A stretch of 64,000 nucleotides of DNA from Dechloromonas sp. A34 (lineage in GTDB: Bacteria > Pseudomonadota > Gammaproteobacteria > Burkholderiales > Rhodocyclaceae). The notes below the pieces were generated by a model. The model ran no database searches. It worked only from the letters and a program-made list of their open reading frames with translations, and was not told where the DNA came from. The position numbers and the translations under genes are program-made. The DNA is taken from the NCBI RefSeq assembly GCF_026261605.1, contig NZ_CP102486.1, positions 4,030,001-4,094,000 of the forward strand, written 5' to 3'. This document shows, piece by piece, positions 38,277 through 46,572 of the stretch; the stretch's first letter is position 1, and each line of letters starts with the position of its first letter.

Positions 38277-39656
38277 TCAGGCGTAGCGTCGGATCCGGAC
38301 GTTGCTCCCGGAATCGGAGACCATGACCAAAGCCCTGAGTTTTTCCGAGTAGAAGAACTTGTTCTTGATCAGCGATCGGGCAGTGAGCGAGGGAAAGGCT
38401 CCGGTCTGCACTTCCGGCGTGATACTTGCCGCCTCGAGGTCGATCAGAAACGGCACCAGGGGCAGCGTCGCCTCATCGGGAAAGCTGTCGTTGAGGTCAT
38501 ATGGCATCAGCAGGAAAATCCGGTCGATTTCCGGAACATATTCCATGATGGTCGATTCGTCGTAACGATTGGCATCGATGCACCTGTCCTTCTTCAGGCC
38601 ACTCAGCCGAAACGTCTGCGTGATTTGGGTATCGAGGTTCCAGACACGCAGCATCGGCGGCCAGAAGTAGTTCTTGTTGTAGGTCGGCCGCGCGAACAGG
38701 CACCAGTTGCGCGCCTTGCGGCAAGCCGCCGATGCATAGGCTTCCCAGCCGCTGGGCAGATTGTTCATCCACTGCCAAGTGTCACTCAGCGTGTTGTAGC
38801 CCCAAAAACCGCCCGGCGTACCATTCCAGAACGGGCCGCAGATATAACGCTTGTTGACCTCGTCCCAGGTTCCCTTGACCGCCTCACCTGTTGCGCCACC
38901 ACCAGGCTTGCCGTGAGTAATGTAGTTTTTGTTGAAGGGGAATTTGCGCGACCAAGTGTTGGTCGACTCAGTCCACTCCCAGTACTGGCGGACGCCATGC
39001 CGCAACTTGCCATCGGCAAAGGTCATCGCGGCATAAGTGTGGCGGGCCGTTGGATTGCGGGTATCGGCGGCCGGCTCGATGGGGTCGTAGAACATGTCGT
39101 GGTTGGCTACTGTGGTCGTTGGATTCGCCTTGCAGTAGTCCTGGGCCCGGGTGTAGATCGAATAGCTGTTGTCACGTGGCGGATTGGTCTTGTAGTTGGC
39201 CGGCCAATGGGTCTGCATGTCCGGCAACTTGGCGATGGCCCAGGTCATCTTGCGCAGATCGAACCGGTAGAGGCCATTGTTGGCCGATCCCTGGTGCCCG
39301 CCGCCATGGGCAAAAACCCGCCCGCCATCGGCATCGTGGGCAAAACCGCTGTAGTCATCGAGCACGTCGGCGAGATCGGAGGCGCCGGGATCGTTGTAAG
39401 TCGGTAGCGCCGCACTCAGCAAGGGTTGGACTTTTTTCACAAAGGCCGTTTGCGCCACCTCGACCCACGGGCCTAGCGGCACCAGATCGAACGAGCGCCG
39501 CGTGATAATGCCGGAGGCATCCCGACCTGGCGTCCACAGGAAAGTATTCGGGTTATAACTGCCGCCTGCCTGCCCTTGGGAAAAAAATGGTGGTTGCTCT
39601 TCGGCCACGGTGAGTGCGGACTGAATCGGGTAGTACTCGGATGTCGGAATCGTCAT
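38277..39656 (-). CDS. Beta-propeller-like (kelch/galactose-oxidase-like) hypothetical protein
   Basis: This 459-residue protein lacks a signal peptide and is rich in aromatic and Gly/Asn residues. Repeated segments of kelch style are visible: RVFAHGGGHQGSANNGLYRF, HTYAAMTFADGKLRHGVRQY, then FWGYNTLSDTWQWMNNLP and MLRVWNLDTQITQTF. A six- or seven-bladed propeller is plausible. Function is unknown. Base composition appears lower in GC than its flanks, and the upstream region is AT-rich. The gene interrupts what is normally a continuous urt operon, so horizontal acquisition is suspected. An AAAGG site lies about ten bases before the ATG. Confidence 0.7.
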   Translation of the reverse strand: MTIPTSEYYPIQSALTVAEEQPPFFSQGQAGGSYNPNTFLWTPGRDASGIITRRSFDLVPLGPWVEVAQTAFVKKVQPLLSAALPTYNDPGASDLADVLDDYSGFAHDADGGRVFAHGGGHQGSANNGLYRFDLRKMTWAIAKLPDMQTHWPANYKTNPPRDNSYSIYTRAQDYCKANPTTTVANHDMFYDPIEPAADTRNPTARHTYAAMTFADGKLRHGVRQYWEWTESTNTWSRKFPFNKNYITHGKPGGGATGEAVKGTWDEVNKRYICGPFWNGTPGGFWGYNTLSDTWQWMNNLPSGWEAYASAACRKARNWCLFARPTYNKNYFWPPMLRVWNLDTQITQTFRLSGLKKDRCIDANRYDESTIMEYVPEIDRIFLLMPYDLNDSFPDEATLPLVPFLIDLEAASITPEVQTGAFPSLTARSLIKNKFFYSEKLRALVMVSDSGSNVRIRRYA

Positions 39657-39826
39657 GACGAAAAACCTTTCGTGGACAAAGGTAGCACTGCAGCATTGAA
39701 GGTCAATGTAGCGCGGCTGGCCTCGATGTCAAAACCCGCTGCCTGATGGGTAAGCCATTCCGGGCAATGGCTCGCACACGGCGCTTTTCTCGATACTTTG
39801 TGAAAACACAACATGCCAAATGCATT

Positions 39827-39839
39827 TGTTGGCGCAACA
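39827..39839. promoter_or_regulatory. TGTTG-GCG-CAACA dyad upstream of phaP
   Basis: Perfect 5-bp arms flank GCG. It resembles the stronger dyad at 39901-39917, about 74 bases downstream, so the pair may bind one regulator. Confidence 0.35.
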
Positions 39840-39877
39840 TAATAAACAAAAAAATTCCACGACTATTCGCTAATCAT

Positions 39878-39891
39878 TTGATAAAAATCAA
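39878..39891. promoter_or_regulatory. FNR/Anr-type box TTGATAAAAATCAA
   Basis: This is an exact match to the FNR/CRP-family consensus TTGAT-N4-ATCAA. It lies 89 bases upstream of the phaP ATG and about 50 bases before the TACAAT hexamer, a position usual for activation under oxygen limitation. It could alternatively serve the divergent 38277-39656 gene. Confidence 0.7.
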
Positions 39892-39900
39892 CTAAGTTTT

Positions 39901-39917
39901 TTGTTGCGTTGCAACAA
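39901..39917. promoter_or_regulatory. TTGTTGC-GTT-GCAACAA operator candidate (PhaR-like)
   Basis: Perfect 7-bp arms with a 3-bp centre lie 63 bases upstream of the phasin gene. The TGC-N3-GCA core recalls the TGC/GCA-rich sites reported for the PHA repressor PhaR, which commonly controls phasin promoters. The identity is inferred. Confidence 0.5.
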
Positions 39918-39980
39918 TATGCCTTGCACCTTGCTACAATTCATCCGCCGTAATTATTAATTTCTATTTAGGAGTGTCCA

Positions 39981-40523
39981 ATGTCCATCAACCCCCAACA
40001 ATTCGCCGCCGCCAACAAGGCCGCTGTCGACTCCCTGCTTTCCGTCGCTAATACCGCCCTGGCTTCTGCCGAGCGTATCGCCAATCTGAACTTCGACACT
40101 GCCCGCTCCCTGCTGGAAGAGACCTCCTCCAGCGCCAAGGCCCTACTGGGCGCCAAGGATGTTCAGGAAGCCATTTCGATCCAGGCATCGATTTCCAAGC
40201 CGAACGTCGACAAGGTCGTCTCCTACTCCAAGTCGGTCTACGAAATTTCCGCTCAGACCCAGGAACAATTGACCAAGATGGTTGAAGCCCAGTTCGGCGA
40301 CTTCCAGAAGAATGTTTCCAGCATGCTGGAAAAGGCTGCCAAATCTGCCCCGGCCGGTTCCGACGTTGCCGTCGCCGCTGTCCAGAGCGCCATTGCCGCT
40401 GCCAACTCGGCCTTCGACAACATGCGCAAGACCGCGCAGCAAGTGACCGAAATGGCCCAGAGCAACATCGCCGCCACGACCAGCGCCACGACCAAGGCCG
40501 TCAAGAAAGCCACCAGCAAGTAA
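39981..40523 (+). CDS. phaP: Major phasin (PhaP-like)
   Basis: This 180-residue, Ala-rich, fully helical protein has the typical betaproteobacterial phasin sequence: MSINPQQFAAANKAAVDSLL, the central VVSYSKSVYEISAQTQEQL segment, and the TTSATTKAVKKATSK tail. It coats PHA granules. It has a strong ribosome site (TTTAGGAGTGTCC) and a strong terminator (40551-40577). Its codons look optimised, so it is probably abundant. The promoter region carries an FNR-type box and a PhaR-like dyad. Confidence 0.95.
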   Translation: MSINPQQFAAANKAAVDSLLSVANTALASAERIANLNFDTARSLLEETSSSAKALLGAKDVQEAISIQASISKPNVDKVVSYSKSVYEISAQTQEQLTKMVEAQFGDFQKNVSSMLEKAAKSAPAGSDVAVAAVQSAIAAANSAFDNMRKTAQQVTEMAQSNIAATTSATTKAVKKATSK

Positions 40524-40550
40524 TTCGCTGGCTCCGCCTCGATGGCGGTC

Positions 40551-40577
40551 AAAAAGCCTGCTTCGGCAGGCTTTTTT
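40551..40577 (+). terminator. Terminator after phaP
   Basis: AAAAAGCCTGC pairs with GCAGGCTTTTT around a stable TTCG loop, followed by a T-run. The A-run on the left could also let it act on the minus strand. Confidence 0.95.
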
Positions 40578-40714
40578 GCGTTTACGGCGGCCGTCTGGCG
40601 CTGGAAAGCCATGTATATTCCGCCTTCGGCCAACAGCCCGACCCATTCGATTCCTAGCTGTTCAACCGTCGTTTCGCCCCCTTGCCCCGAAACGGCCTTC
40701 ATCGCACCTGTCCC

Positions 40715-41812
40715 ATGCCGCTCCAGAACATCGTCCCCGCCGACTATCCGTCCCTGCTCGCCGAAAAGGTGGCCCAGTTCAAGCTGGCCTTTGCCCCGTT
40801 CGGCGTCGACGAACCGACCGTGGTCGCTTCCGAGCCACTGCATTTCAGGCTGCGCGCCGAGTTCCGCATCATCCACGACGGCCGCCGCATCGATTACGCG
40901 ATGTTCGCCCCGGCCGACCGCAAGGTGGCGGTCGCCATCGACAGTTTCCCGGTCGCCGTCGAATCGATCTGCGCCCTGATGCCGCGCCTGCGCGACGCCG
41001 TTCAGGCCAGCAATACGCTGAAGGACGGCCTGTTCCAGGTCGATTTCCTGGCGACACTGAGCGGCCAGCTGATGGCCACACTGATCTACCACCACAAGCT
41101 GGGCGCCCGCTGGGAAGCCGCTGCCCGCAGCCTGGCCGACTCACTGCAGGTCCAACTGATTGGCCGCAGCCGTGGCCAGAAGGTCGTGCTCGACCGCGAC
41201 TGGCTGCTCGAAGAATTCGAATTGAACGGCCGCCAGCTGCGCTACCAGCAAATCGAGGGCAGCTTCACCCAGCCCAACGGCCAGGTTAACCGCCAGATGC
41301 TGGCCTGGGCCTGCCAGCAGGCCAGCGGTCTCGGCGGCGACCTGCTCGAGCTTTACTGCGGCAACGGCAATTTCACGGTGGCTCTGGCGCCGGCGTTCGA
41401 CCGGGTACTGGCCACCGAGGTTGCCAAGTCATCGGTGCAGGCGGCGCAATACAACCTGGCCGCCAACGGCCTCGACAACGTCGCCGTGGTGCGCCTGTCG
41501 AGCGAGGACATCAGTGCGGCTCTGGCCGGGACCAAGACGCTGAAGGAGTTGCAGGGCGTCGACTTCGATCAATACCGCTTCTCGACGCTGTTCGTCGACC
41601 CGCCGCGCAGTGGGCTGGATGCCCAGACTCTCGAGTTGGCCAGCGGCTTCGCCAACATCCTGTACATCTCTTGCAACCCGCAGACCTTGCAGGAGAACGT
41701 GGCCGCCCTGCAGGCCACGCACGAGATCACGGCGGCGGCGGTGTTCGACCAGTTTCCTTATACCCACCACCTGGAAAGCGGCCTCTTGCTGACGCGCCGA
41801 GCGCCTCGCTAG
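40715..41812 (+). CDS. trmA: tRNA (uracil-54-C5)-methyltransferase TrmA
   Basis: This 365-residue enzyme is one residue shorter than E. coli TrmA. SAM motif LLELYCGNGNFTVAL, the VDPPRSGLD motif, nucleophile C320 in ISCNPQTL and base E354 in HHLESG are all seen. It makes ribothymidine-54 in the T-loop of tRNAs. The ATG at 40715 fits the family start; no strong ribosome site is visible. Its last 86 bases overlap the convergent hemerythrin gene. Confidence 0.95.
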   Translation: MPLQNIVPADYPSLLAEKVAQFKLAFAPFGVDEPTVVASEPLHFRLRAEFRIIHDGRRIDYAMFAPADRKVAVAIDSFPVAVESICALMPRLRDAVQASNTLKDGLFQVDFLATLSGQLMATLIYHHKLGARWEAAARSLADSLQVQLIGRSRGQKVVLDRDWLLEEFELNGRQLRYQQIEGSFTQPNGQVNRQMLAWACQQASGLGGDLLELYCGNGNFTVALAPAFDRVLATEVAKSSVQAAQYNLAANGLDNVAVVRLSSEDISAALAGTKTLKELQGVDFDQYRFSTLFVDPPRSGLDAQTLELASGFANILYISCNPQTLQENVAALQATHEITAAAVFDQFPYTHHLESGLLLTRRAPR

Positions 41813-42242
41813 CCTGCCGCTGTTTCTCCAGAATGAAAGCGACCAGCCACTGGTCGCTTTCGACAATGTGCGTCGCTAGCCAGTTGCGCAGGAAGTCGAT
41901 GAAATCGGCTTTCCGCGGACGTTCACCAGCCCGGAACCTGGCCCGCAGATCGGTTATTTCGGCAGCGAAGGCGCGATGTTCCTCGAAATGCGCCGTGGCT
42001 TCGGCATCCCGCTCCTGCTCGTAACCGTATTGCGCCGCCAGATCCTCTTCGGTCCAGAAGTGGAACAGGGCATAGCCCAGGAATTCATGGGTCACGTTTT
42101 CCCAGACGCCGCGGCTGCTATCGTCGCGGAGCTCGCTCCTGGCCTTGTTGAACATCTTGACCAGGGTGCGGTGCTGCTCATCGATTTCGGCAACGCCGGT
42201 ATCGAACTCTCTGCGCCAAATGATCTTTTCTGATTGATTCAT
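41727..42242 (-). CDS. Bacteriohemerythrin
   Basis: This 171-residue single-domain O2-binding protein has a complete di-iron ligand set: H24 (EIDEQH), H61 and E65 (HFWTEE), H85 and H89 (HFEEH), and H125/D130 (THIVESD). It probably stores or delivers O2 or signals its level. The last 30 or so residues (Gly/Pro-rich) are beyond the usual hemerythrin fold and are encoded opposite the end of trmA. It is divergent from urtB. Confidence 0.93.
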   Translation of the reverse strand: MNQSEKIIWRREFDTGVAEIDEQHRTLVKMFNKARSELRDDSSRGVWENVTHEFLGYALFHFWTEEDLAAQYGYEQERDAEATAHFEEHRAFAAEITDLRARFRAGERPRKADFIDFLRNWLATHIVESDQWLVAFILEKQRQASEALGASARGRFPGGGYKETGRTPPPP

Positions 42243-42364
42243 TGTTCTCGCTGCCCGGAAGGTTTCGACACGAGCTGCGGATTCTAGTCACGGAAAATGC
42301 AAGCGGGCTTGCGATATGTCAAACGCCGGCCCCGCCCACGGCCTCGCCACCCTACGCAATTCAT

Positions 42365-42411
42365 CGTATTCCCCGTCCCCGGCCCGCCCCGTAAGCTGTC
42401 GCTGCACTGCA
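42365..42411 (+). promoter_or_regulatory. Upstream block shared by urtA and urtB (urtB copy)
   Basis: This is the counterpart of 36841-36887, ending CGCTGCACTGCA 21 bases before the urtB ATG. The position close to the start suggests a transcription start within or just after the block. Confidence 0.55.
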
Positions 42412-42432
42412 CCAAAGGCGGACGGATCCTTG

Positions 42433-44010
42433 ATGACCAAAATTTTGCTTCTATTTCTGCTGATTGCCGGCAGCCTGCCGGCCCGGGCAGCGCTCGACCC
42501 GGCGCAGGTACGCCAGCTGGCGGCCGAGGATTCCAGTGACAAGGTGGCGGCCATCCGCCAGCTGACGCAGACCGCCGATCCGGACGCTGTGCGCGTCCTC
42601 AAGGCGATGGCCGAGGACAGCCTGTTTCTGGCCGGCAACCAGGTAGTGATCATCGCGGGCGAGCAGGCTTTCGATGCGACGAGCGGCGCCGCCATCAAAC
42701 TCCCGGCCAACCCCGAAAGCCCGACGGTCAACAACCGGATTCGCGGCGAACTGGCCAACGCCCTGGCGGCCTTGAAGCTCTTCGATCCCGACCCCGCCGT
42801 TCGCCTGGCCTCGGCCCAGAAGCTGCAGAGCAGCGTCAGCCCGGAAATGGCGCCGCTGCTGGCGCGCGCCCTGGCTCACGAAAGCGATGCCGGGATCAAG
42901 GCGCTACTGACCCTCGCCCACGCCCAGGCCAATCTCGGCAATGCCGACCCGGCGGCCCGCCTGGCGGCGGTCAAGGCGCTGGCCGAGACCTCCTCGCCGA
43001 CCATCCGCAGCGTGCTGCAGCCGCTCACCGAGAAAGCCGGCGAGTCCGACGACAAGGTGCGTTACGAGGCCATCGCTGCGGTCAAGGCGATCGACAACCG
43101 GCTGGCCATTGCCGAGAACGTCGGCCGCGCTTTTTCCGGCCTCTCGCTGGGCAGCATCCTGCTCCTCGGCGCCCTCGGCCTGGCCATCACCTACGGCGTC
43201 ATGGGCATCATCAACATGGCGCACGGCGAGCTGCTGATGGTCGGCGCCTACGCCACCTACGGCATGCAGACGCTGTTCCGGGCCTACTTCCCGGCGGCCA
43301 TCGACTGGTATCTGCCGGCGGCGATTCCGGTCGCCTTCTTCGCCGCCGCGCTGGTCGGCGTCGTCATGGAGCGCACGGTGATCCGCTGGCTCTACGGCCG
43401 CACCCTGGAAACACTGCTCGCCACCTGGGGTTTGTCGCTGGTCCTGATCCAGGCGGCGCGCGTGCTGTTCGGCGCACAGAACGTCGAGGTCGCCAACCCG
43501 AGCTGGATGTCGGGCGGCATCGAACTGCTGCCCAACCTGATCCTGCCCTGGAACCGCATCATCATCGTCGGCTTCGCGCTGTTCGTGCTGACCCTGGTCT
43601 GGGTGCTGATGAACAAGACGCGACTCGGCATGTTCGTCCGCGCCGTCACCCAGAACCGGGCGATGGCCGGCTGCGTCGGCGTGCCGACGGCGCGCATCGA
43701 CACTCTGGCCTTTGCGCTCGGCGCCGGCATCGCCGGGCTGGGCGGCGTCGCCCTGTCGCAGATTTCCAACGTCGGGCCGGACATGGGCCAGGGCTATATC
43801 GTCGATTCCTTCATGGTCGTCGTCGTCGGCGGCGTCGGCCAGCTTGCCGGCGCGGTCTGGGCCGCCCTCGGCCTGGGCATCTTCAGCAAGCTGCTCGAAG
43901 GCTGGGCGGGCGCAGTGATTGCCAAGATCAGCATCCTTGTCGCCATCATCATCTTCATCCAGAAGCGTCCGCAGGGCATCTTCGCCCTCAAGGGCCGCTT
44001 CGTCGAGTAA
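42433..44010 (+). CDS. urtB: Urea ABC transporter permease UrtB
   Basis: This 525-residue protein begins with a signal-like helix (ILLLFLLIAGSLPARA). A soluble HEAT-like region of about 200 residues (repeated AVRLASAQKL-type helices) follows, typical of UrtB. The C-terminal LivH-type permease starts near LSLGSILLLGALG and includes the NMAHGELLMVGAY motif. The ATG at 42433 has a GGA-containing site and yields this signal sequence; the frame to 42316 has no such support. It is the first gene of urtBCDE. Confidence 0.95.
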   Translation: MTKILLLFLLIAGSLPARAALDPAQVRQLAAEDSSDKVAAIRQLTQTADPDAVRVLKAMAEDSLFLAGNQVVIIAGEQAFDATSGAAIKLPANPESPTVNNRIRGELANALAALKLFDPDPAVRLASAQKLQSSVSPEMAPLLARALAHESDAGIKALLTLAHAQANLGNADPAARLAAVKALAETSSPTIRSVLQPLTEKAGESDDKVRYEAIAAVKAIDNRLAIAENVGRAFSGLSLGSILLLGALGLAITYGVMGIINMAHGELLMVGAYATYGMQTLFRAYFPAAIDWYLPAAIPVAFFAAALVGVVMERTVIRWLYGRTLETLLATWGLSLVLIQAARVLFGAQNVEVANPSWMSGGIELLPNLILPWNRIIIVGFALFVLTLVWVLMNKTRLGMFVRAVTQNRAMAGCVGVPTARIDTLAFALGAGIAGLGGVALSQISNVGPDMGQGYIVDSFMVVVVGGVGQLAGAVWAALGLGIFSKLLEGWAGAVIAKISILVAIIIFIQKRPQGIFALKGRFVE

Positions 44011-44020
44011 GGCCGGCACC

Positions 44021-45133
44021 ATGCGCAAACCGCTAACGATTCGCATCATTTCGTCGCTCGACGGCAAGGCCTGGCTGGCACTCGGCCTCTTCCTCGCCAT
44101 CGCCCTGGTCGTCGTCCCCCTCCTCAACCTGACGGTACCGGAAGACAGCGCCTTCCATGTCTCGGCCTACGCCATCACGCTGATCGGCAAGATCATGTGC
44201 TACGCGCTGGTTGCCGTGGCCATGGACCTGATCTGGGGCTACGGCGGCATCCTGTCGCTCGGCCACGGCCTCTTCTTCGCCCTCGGCGGCTACGCCTTCG
44301 GCATGTACCTGATGCGCCAGATCGGCCGCGACGGCAGCTACCAGAGCGAGCTGCCGGATTTCATGGTCTTCCTCGACTGGAAGGAAATCCCGTGGTTCTG
44401 GGTCGGCAGCGACAGCTTCGGCTGGGTCGCACTCCTGGTCGTCGCCGTGCCAGCCATCGTCGCCTTCGTCTTCGGCTACTTCGCCTTCCGCTCGCGGATC
44501 AAGGGCGTCTATTTCTCGATCATCACCCAGGCCCTGACCTACGCCGCGATGCTGCTCTTCTTCCGCAACGAAACTGGCTTCGGCGGCAACAATGGCTTCA
44601 CCGACTTCAAGCGCGTGCTCGGCGCCACCATCACCTCGCCGGAAACCCGGCTCGTGCTGTTCGGGCTGACCGCCGTGCTGCTCGCCACGACGCTGATTTT
44701 TGCGTCGTGGCTGGTCAAGTCCAAGTTCGGCCGGATCCTGACGGCGATCCGCGACGCCGAATCGCGGGTCATGTTCATCGGCTACAACCCGCTCTGGTAC
44801 AAGCTGACCATCTGGGTCATTTCGGCCATCCTGTGCGGCATCGCCGGCGCGCTCTACGTGCCGCAGGTCGGCATCATCAACCCCTCCGAAATGAGCCCGG
44901 CCAACTCGATCGAAATCGCCATCTGGGTCGCCGTCGGCGGACGCGGCACGCTGATCGGGCCGATCATCGGCGCCTTCGCAGTCAACCTCGCCAAGAGCTG
45001 GTTCACCGTCAGCTTCCCCGAATACTGGCTGTTCTTCCTCGGCCTGCTCTTCATAGTCGTCACGCTGATGCTGCCGCAAGGCCTGGTCGGCCTGTGGAAG
45101 AAACTGCTGGCGAAAAAAGGAGCACTGGCATGA
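44021..45133 (+). CDS. urtC: Urea ABC transporter permease UrtC
   Basis: This 370-residue LivM-type permease has about nine or ten TM helices. The motif LWGYGGILSLGHGLFFALGGYA is followed by the conserved EAA-like RDAESRVMFIGYN loop. It pairs with UrtB to form the membrane channel. The start at 44021 has AAGG eight bases upstream and lies ten bases after the urtB stop. Its TGA overlaps the urtD ATG (ATGA). Confidence 0.95.
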   Translation: MRKPLTIRIISSLDGKAWLALGLFLAIALVVVPLLNLTVPEDSAFHVSAYAITLIGKIMCYALVAVAMDLIWGYGGILSLGHGLFFALGGYAFGMYLMRQIGRDGSYQSELPDFMVFLDWKEIPWFWVGSDSFGWVALLVVAVPAIVAFVFGYFAFRSRIKGVYFSIITQALTYAAMLLFFRNETGFGGNNGFTDFKRVLGATITSPETRLVLFGLTAVLLATTLIFASWLVKSKFGRILTAIRDAESRVMFIGYNPLWYKLTIWVISAILCGIAGALYVPQVGIINPSEMSPANSIEIAIWVAVGGRGTLIGPIIGAFAVNLAKSWFTVSFPEYWLFFLGLLFIVVTLMLPQGLVGLWKKLLAKKGALA

Positions 45134-45960
45134 TCCTCGAAAACACGCTCGACAACCGCCCGGAAGGCAGCGACGGCACCGAGCAGATGGGCCACCGGGT
45201 CACCGGTGACCTCGACCTCTCGCACGGCGTCGCCCTCTACCTCGAAGATATCACCGTCAGCTTCGACGGTTTCAAGGCCCTGAACCAGCTGACCCTCGCC
45301 ATCGATGCCGGCGAGCTACGCTGCATCATCGGCCCCAACGGTGCCGGCAAGACGACGATGATGGACGTCATCACCGGCAAGACGCGGCCTGACTCCGGCA
45401 AGGCCTATTTCGGCCAGAGCATCGACCTGACCCGGCTGAGCGAACCCGAAATCGCCCACGTCGGCATCGGCCGCAAGTTCCAGAAACCGACCATCTTCGA
45501 GCAGCACACGGTGTTCGAGAACCTCGAACTGGCGATGAAGACCGACAAGCGGGTCTGGAAGAGCCTGATTGCCTGGCTGGCCGGCGACGAGCGGGATCGG
45601 ATCGCCGATACCTTGCGCTTGATCCGGCTCGATGGCGAGGCTGATCGCCCGGCCGGACTGCTCTCACACGGGCAGAAGCAGTGGCTGGAGATTGGCATGC
45701 TGCTGATGCAGGAGCCGAAGCTGCTGCTCCTGGATGAACCGGTGGCGGGCATGACCGACGACGAGACGATGCGCACCGCCGAACTGTTTGTTTCGCTGGC
45801 TGGGAAGCATTCGCTGGTTGTCGTGGAACACGATATGGCGTTTGTCGAGAAGCTGGGAGGGTTGGTGACGGTGCTGCATGAGGGTTCTGTGCTGGCGGAG
45901 GGGGATCTGGCGACGGTGCAGAATGATCAGCGGGTGATTGAGGTTTATCTTGGGCGCTGA
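45130..45960 (+). CDS. urtD: Urea ABC transporter ATP-binding protein UrtD
   Basis: This 276-residue ATPase of the LivG type has Walker A GPNGAGKTT, the Q-loop in GRKFQKPTIFE, signature LSHGQKQWLE, Walker B LLLLDEPVAGM and the H-loop EHDM. The N-terminal 35 or so residues precede the ABC fold. It overlaps urtC by four bases, so it is coupled to it. Unlike normal urt operons, it is followed by about 610 bp of repeat-rich DNA before urtE. Confidence 0.95.
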   Translation: MILENTLDNRPEGSDGTEQMGHRVTGDLDLSHGVALYLEDITVSFDGFKALNQLTLAIDAGELRCIIGPNGAGKTTMMDVITGKTRPDSGKAYFGQSIDLTRLSEPEIAHVGIGRKFQKPTIFEQHTVFENLELAMKTDKRVWKSLIAWLAGDERDRIADTLRLIRLDGEADRPAGLLSHGQKQWLEIGMLLMQEPKLLLLDEPVAGMTDDETMRTAELFVSLAGKHSLVVVEHDMAFVEKLGGLVTVLHEGSVLAEGDLATVQNDQRVIEVYLGR

Positions 45961-46012
45961 GATTTTGGGCTTTCCAGGTCTCAAGCCTGGGGTTCCGCCC
46001 TGCTGGCGGGCT

Positions 46013-46042
46013 TACTTTCTTTTGCTTCGCCAAAAGAAAGTA
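46013..46042. repeat. Left hairpin of the urtD-urtE repeat
   Basis: TACTTTCTTTTG and CAAAAGAAAGTA (12 bp, perfect) enclose CTTCGC. It may act as a terminator or an RNA-processing site after urtD. Confidence 0.7.
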
Positions 46043-46232
46043 GCCAAAGAAAAGGCGACCCCGGGTTACGCGGTCGGCTGCGCCGACTCCCCTGCGCTAC
46101 TCGCTACTGGCGGGGGCTGCGGAACTCGGCCCTACGGGCCTCAGACAGTCCTCGCCCTTTCTCCGCCAGCAGCTCCGTTGCTCGGCGCTCCACACGGGGA
46201 CCCGAAGTCAAAAACATCCCGGGCCAACCGTC

Positions 46233-46288
46233 ACTCCCGCATAGGCGGGAGTCCAGTCTCATACATGGATTCCCGCCTGCGCGGGAAT
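46233..46288. repeat. Central pair of dRS3-like dyads
   Basis: ACTCCC-N8-GGGAGT (46233-46252) and ATTCCC-N8-GGGAAT (46269-46288) are each perfect dyads and together form an inverted pair, flanked by GTCA/TGAC. The second fits the ATTCCC-N8-GGGAAT form of the neisserial dRS3 repeat. This is a structural resemblance only. Confidence 0.6.
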
Positions 46289-46481
46289 GACCGTGCCACC
46301 GTTTCACCACGGGTCGTTTTTCCGGGCCCCTTGAGAGGTGCCGAGCAACGCAGAAGCGCCGGGGGCAGTCGGCTGGCGTTGTCTGAGCTGCAGGCGAGTT
46401 TAGCCAGCCGCCCGGCGTTTCGAGTAGCGCAGGGAACCGGGCGTAGCCCGGCACCGACCCAGGGGTGGCCTTTTCTTTGGC

Positions 46482-46511
46482 TACTTTCTTTTGGCCACAC
46501 AAAAGAAAGTA
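46482..46511. repeat. Right hairpin of the urtD-urtE repeat
   Basis: The same 12-bp perfect stem as at 46013, with loop GCCACA. It lies 62 bases before the urtE start. Confidence 0.7.
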
Positions 46512-46572
46512 CGCCCGCCCGCAAGGCGGAACCCCAAGCCAATCGAAGCACCGAAGCCCGAGGAAAACCCAA

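Larger units (their letters stand above)
39657..39980. other. AT-rich divergent promoter region before phaP
   Basis: This 324-bp region has no gene. It is markedly AT-rich from 39780 on. It contains an FNR-type box and two GTTG/CAAC dyads described separately, and a possible -10 hexamer TACAAT at 39935-39940. The phaP ribosome site TTTAGGAG lies just before 39981. Confidence 0.6.
45983..46545. repeat. Imperfect palindromic repeat unit between urtD and urtE
   Basis: Two arms of about 220 bases (roughly 45983-46210 and 46310-46545) are inverted copies of one another. Both hold the GGGGTTCCGCC start, a perfect TACTTTCTTTTG/CAAAAGAAAGTA hairpin and TAGCCAAAGAAAAGG. Two short dyads sit at the centre. 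The family of ACTTTCTTTTGG-type intergenic repeats is widespread in beta- and gammaproteobacteria. The frames inside (for example 45938-46579) have no coding character. The whole gap 45961-46572 contains no gene. Confidence 0.75.
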
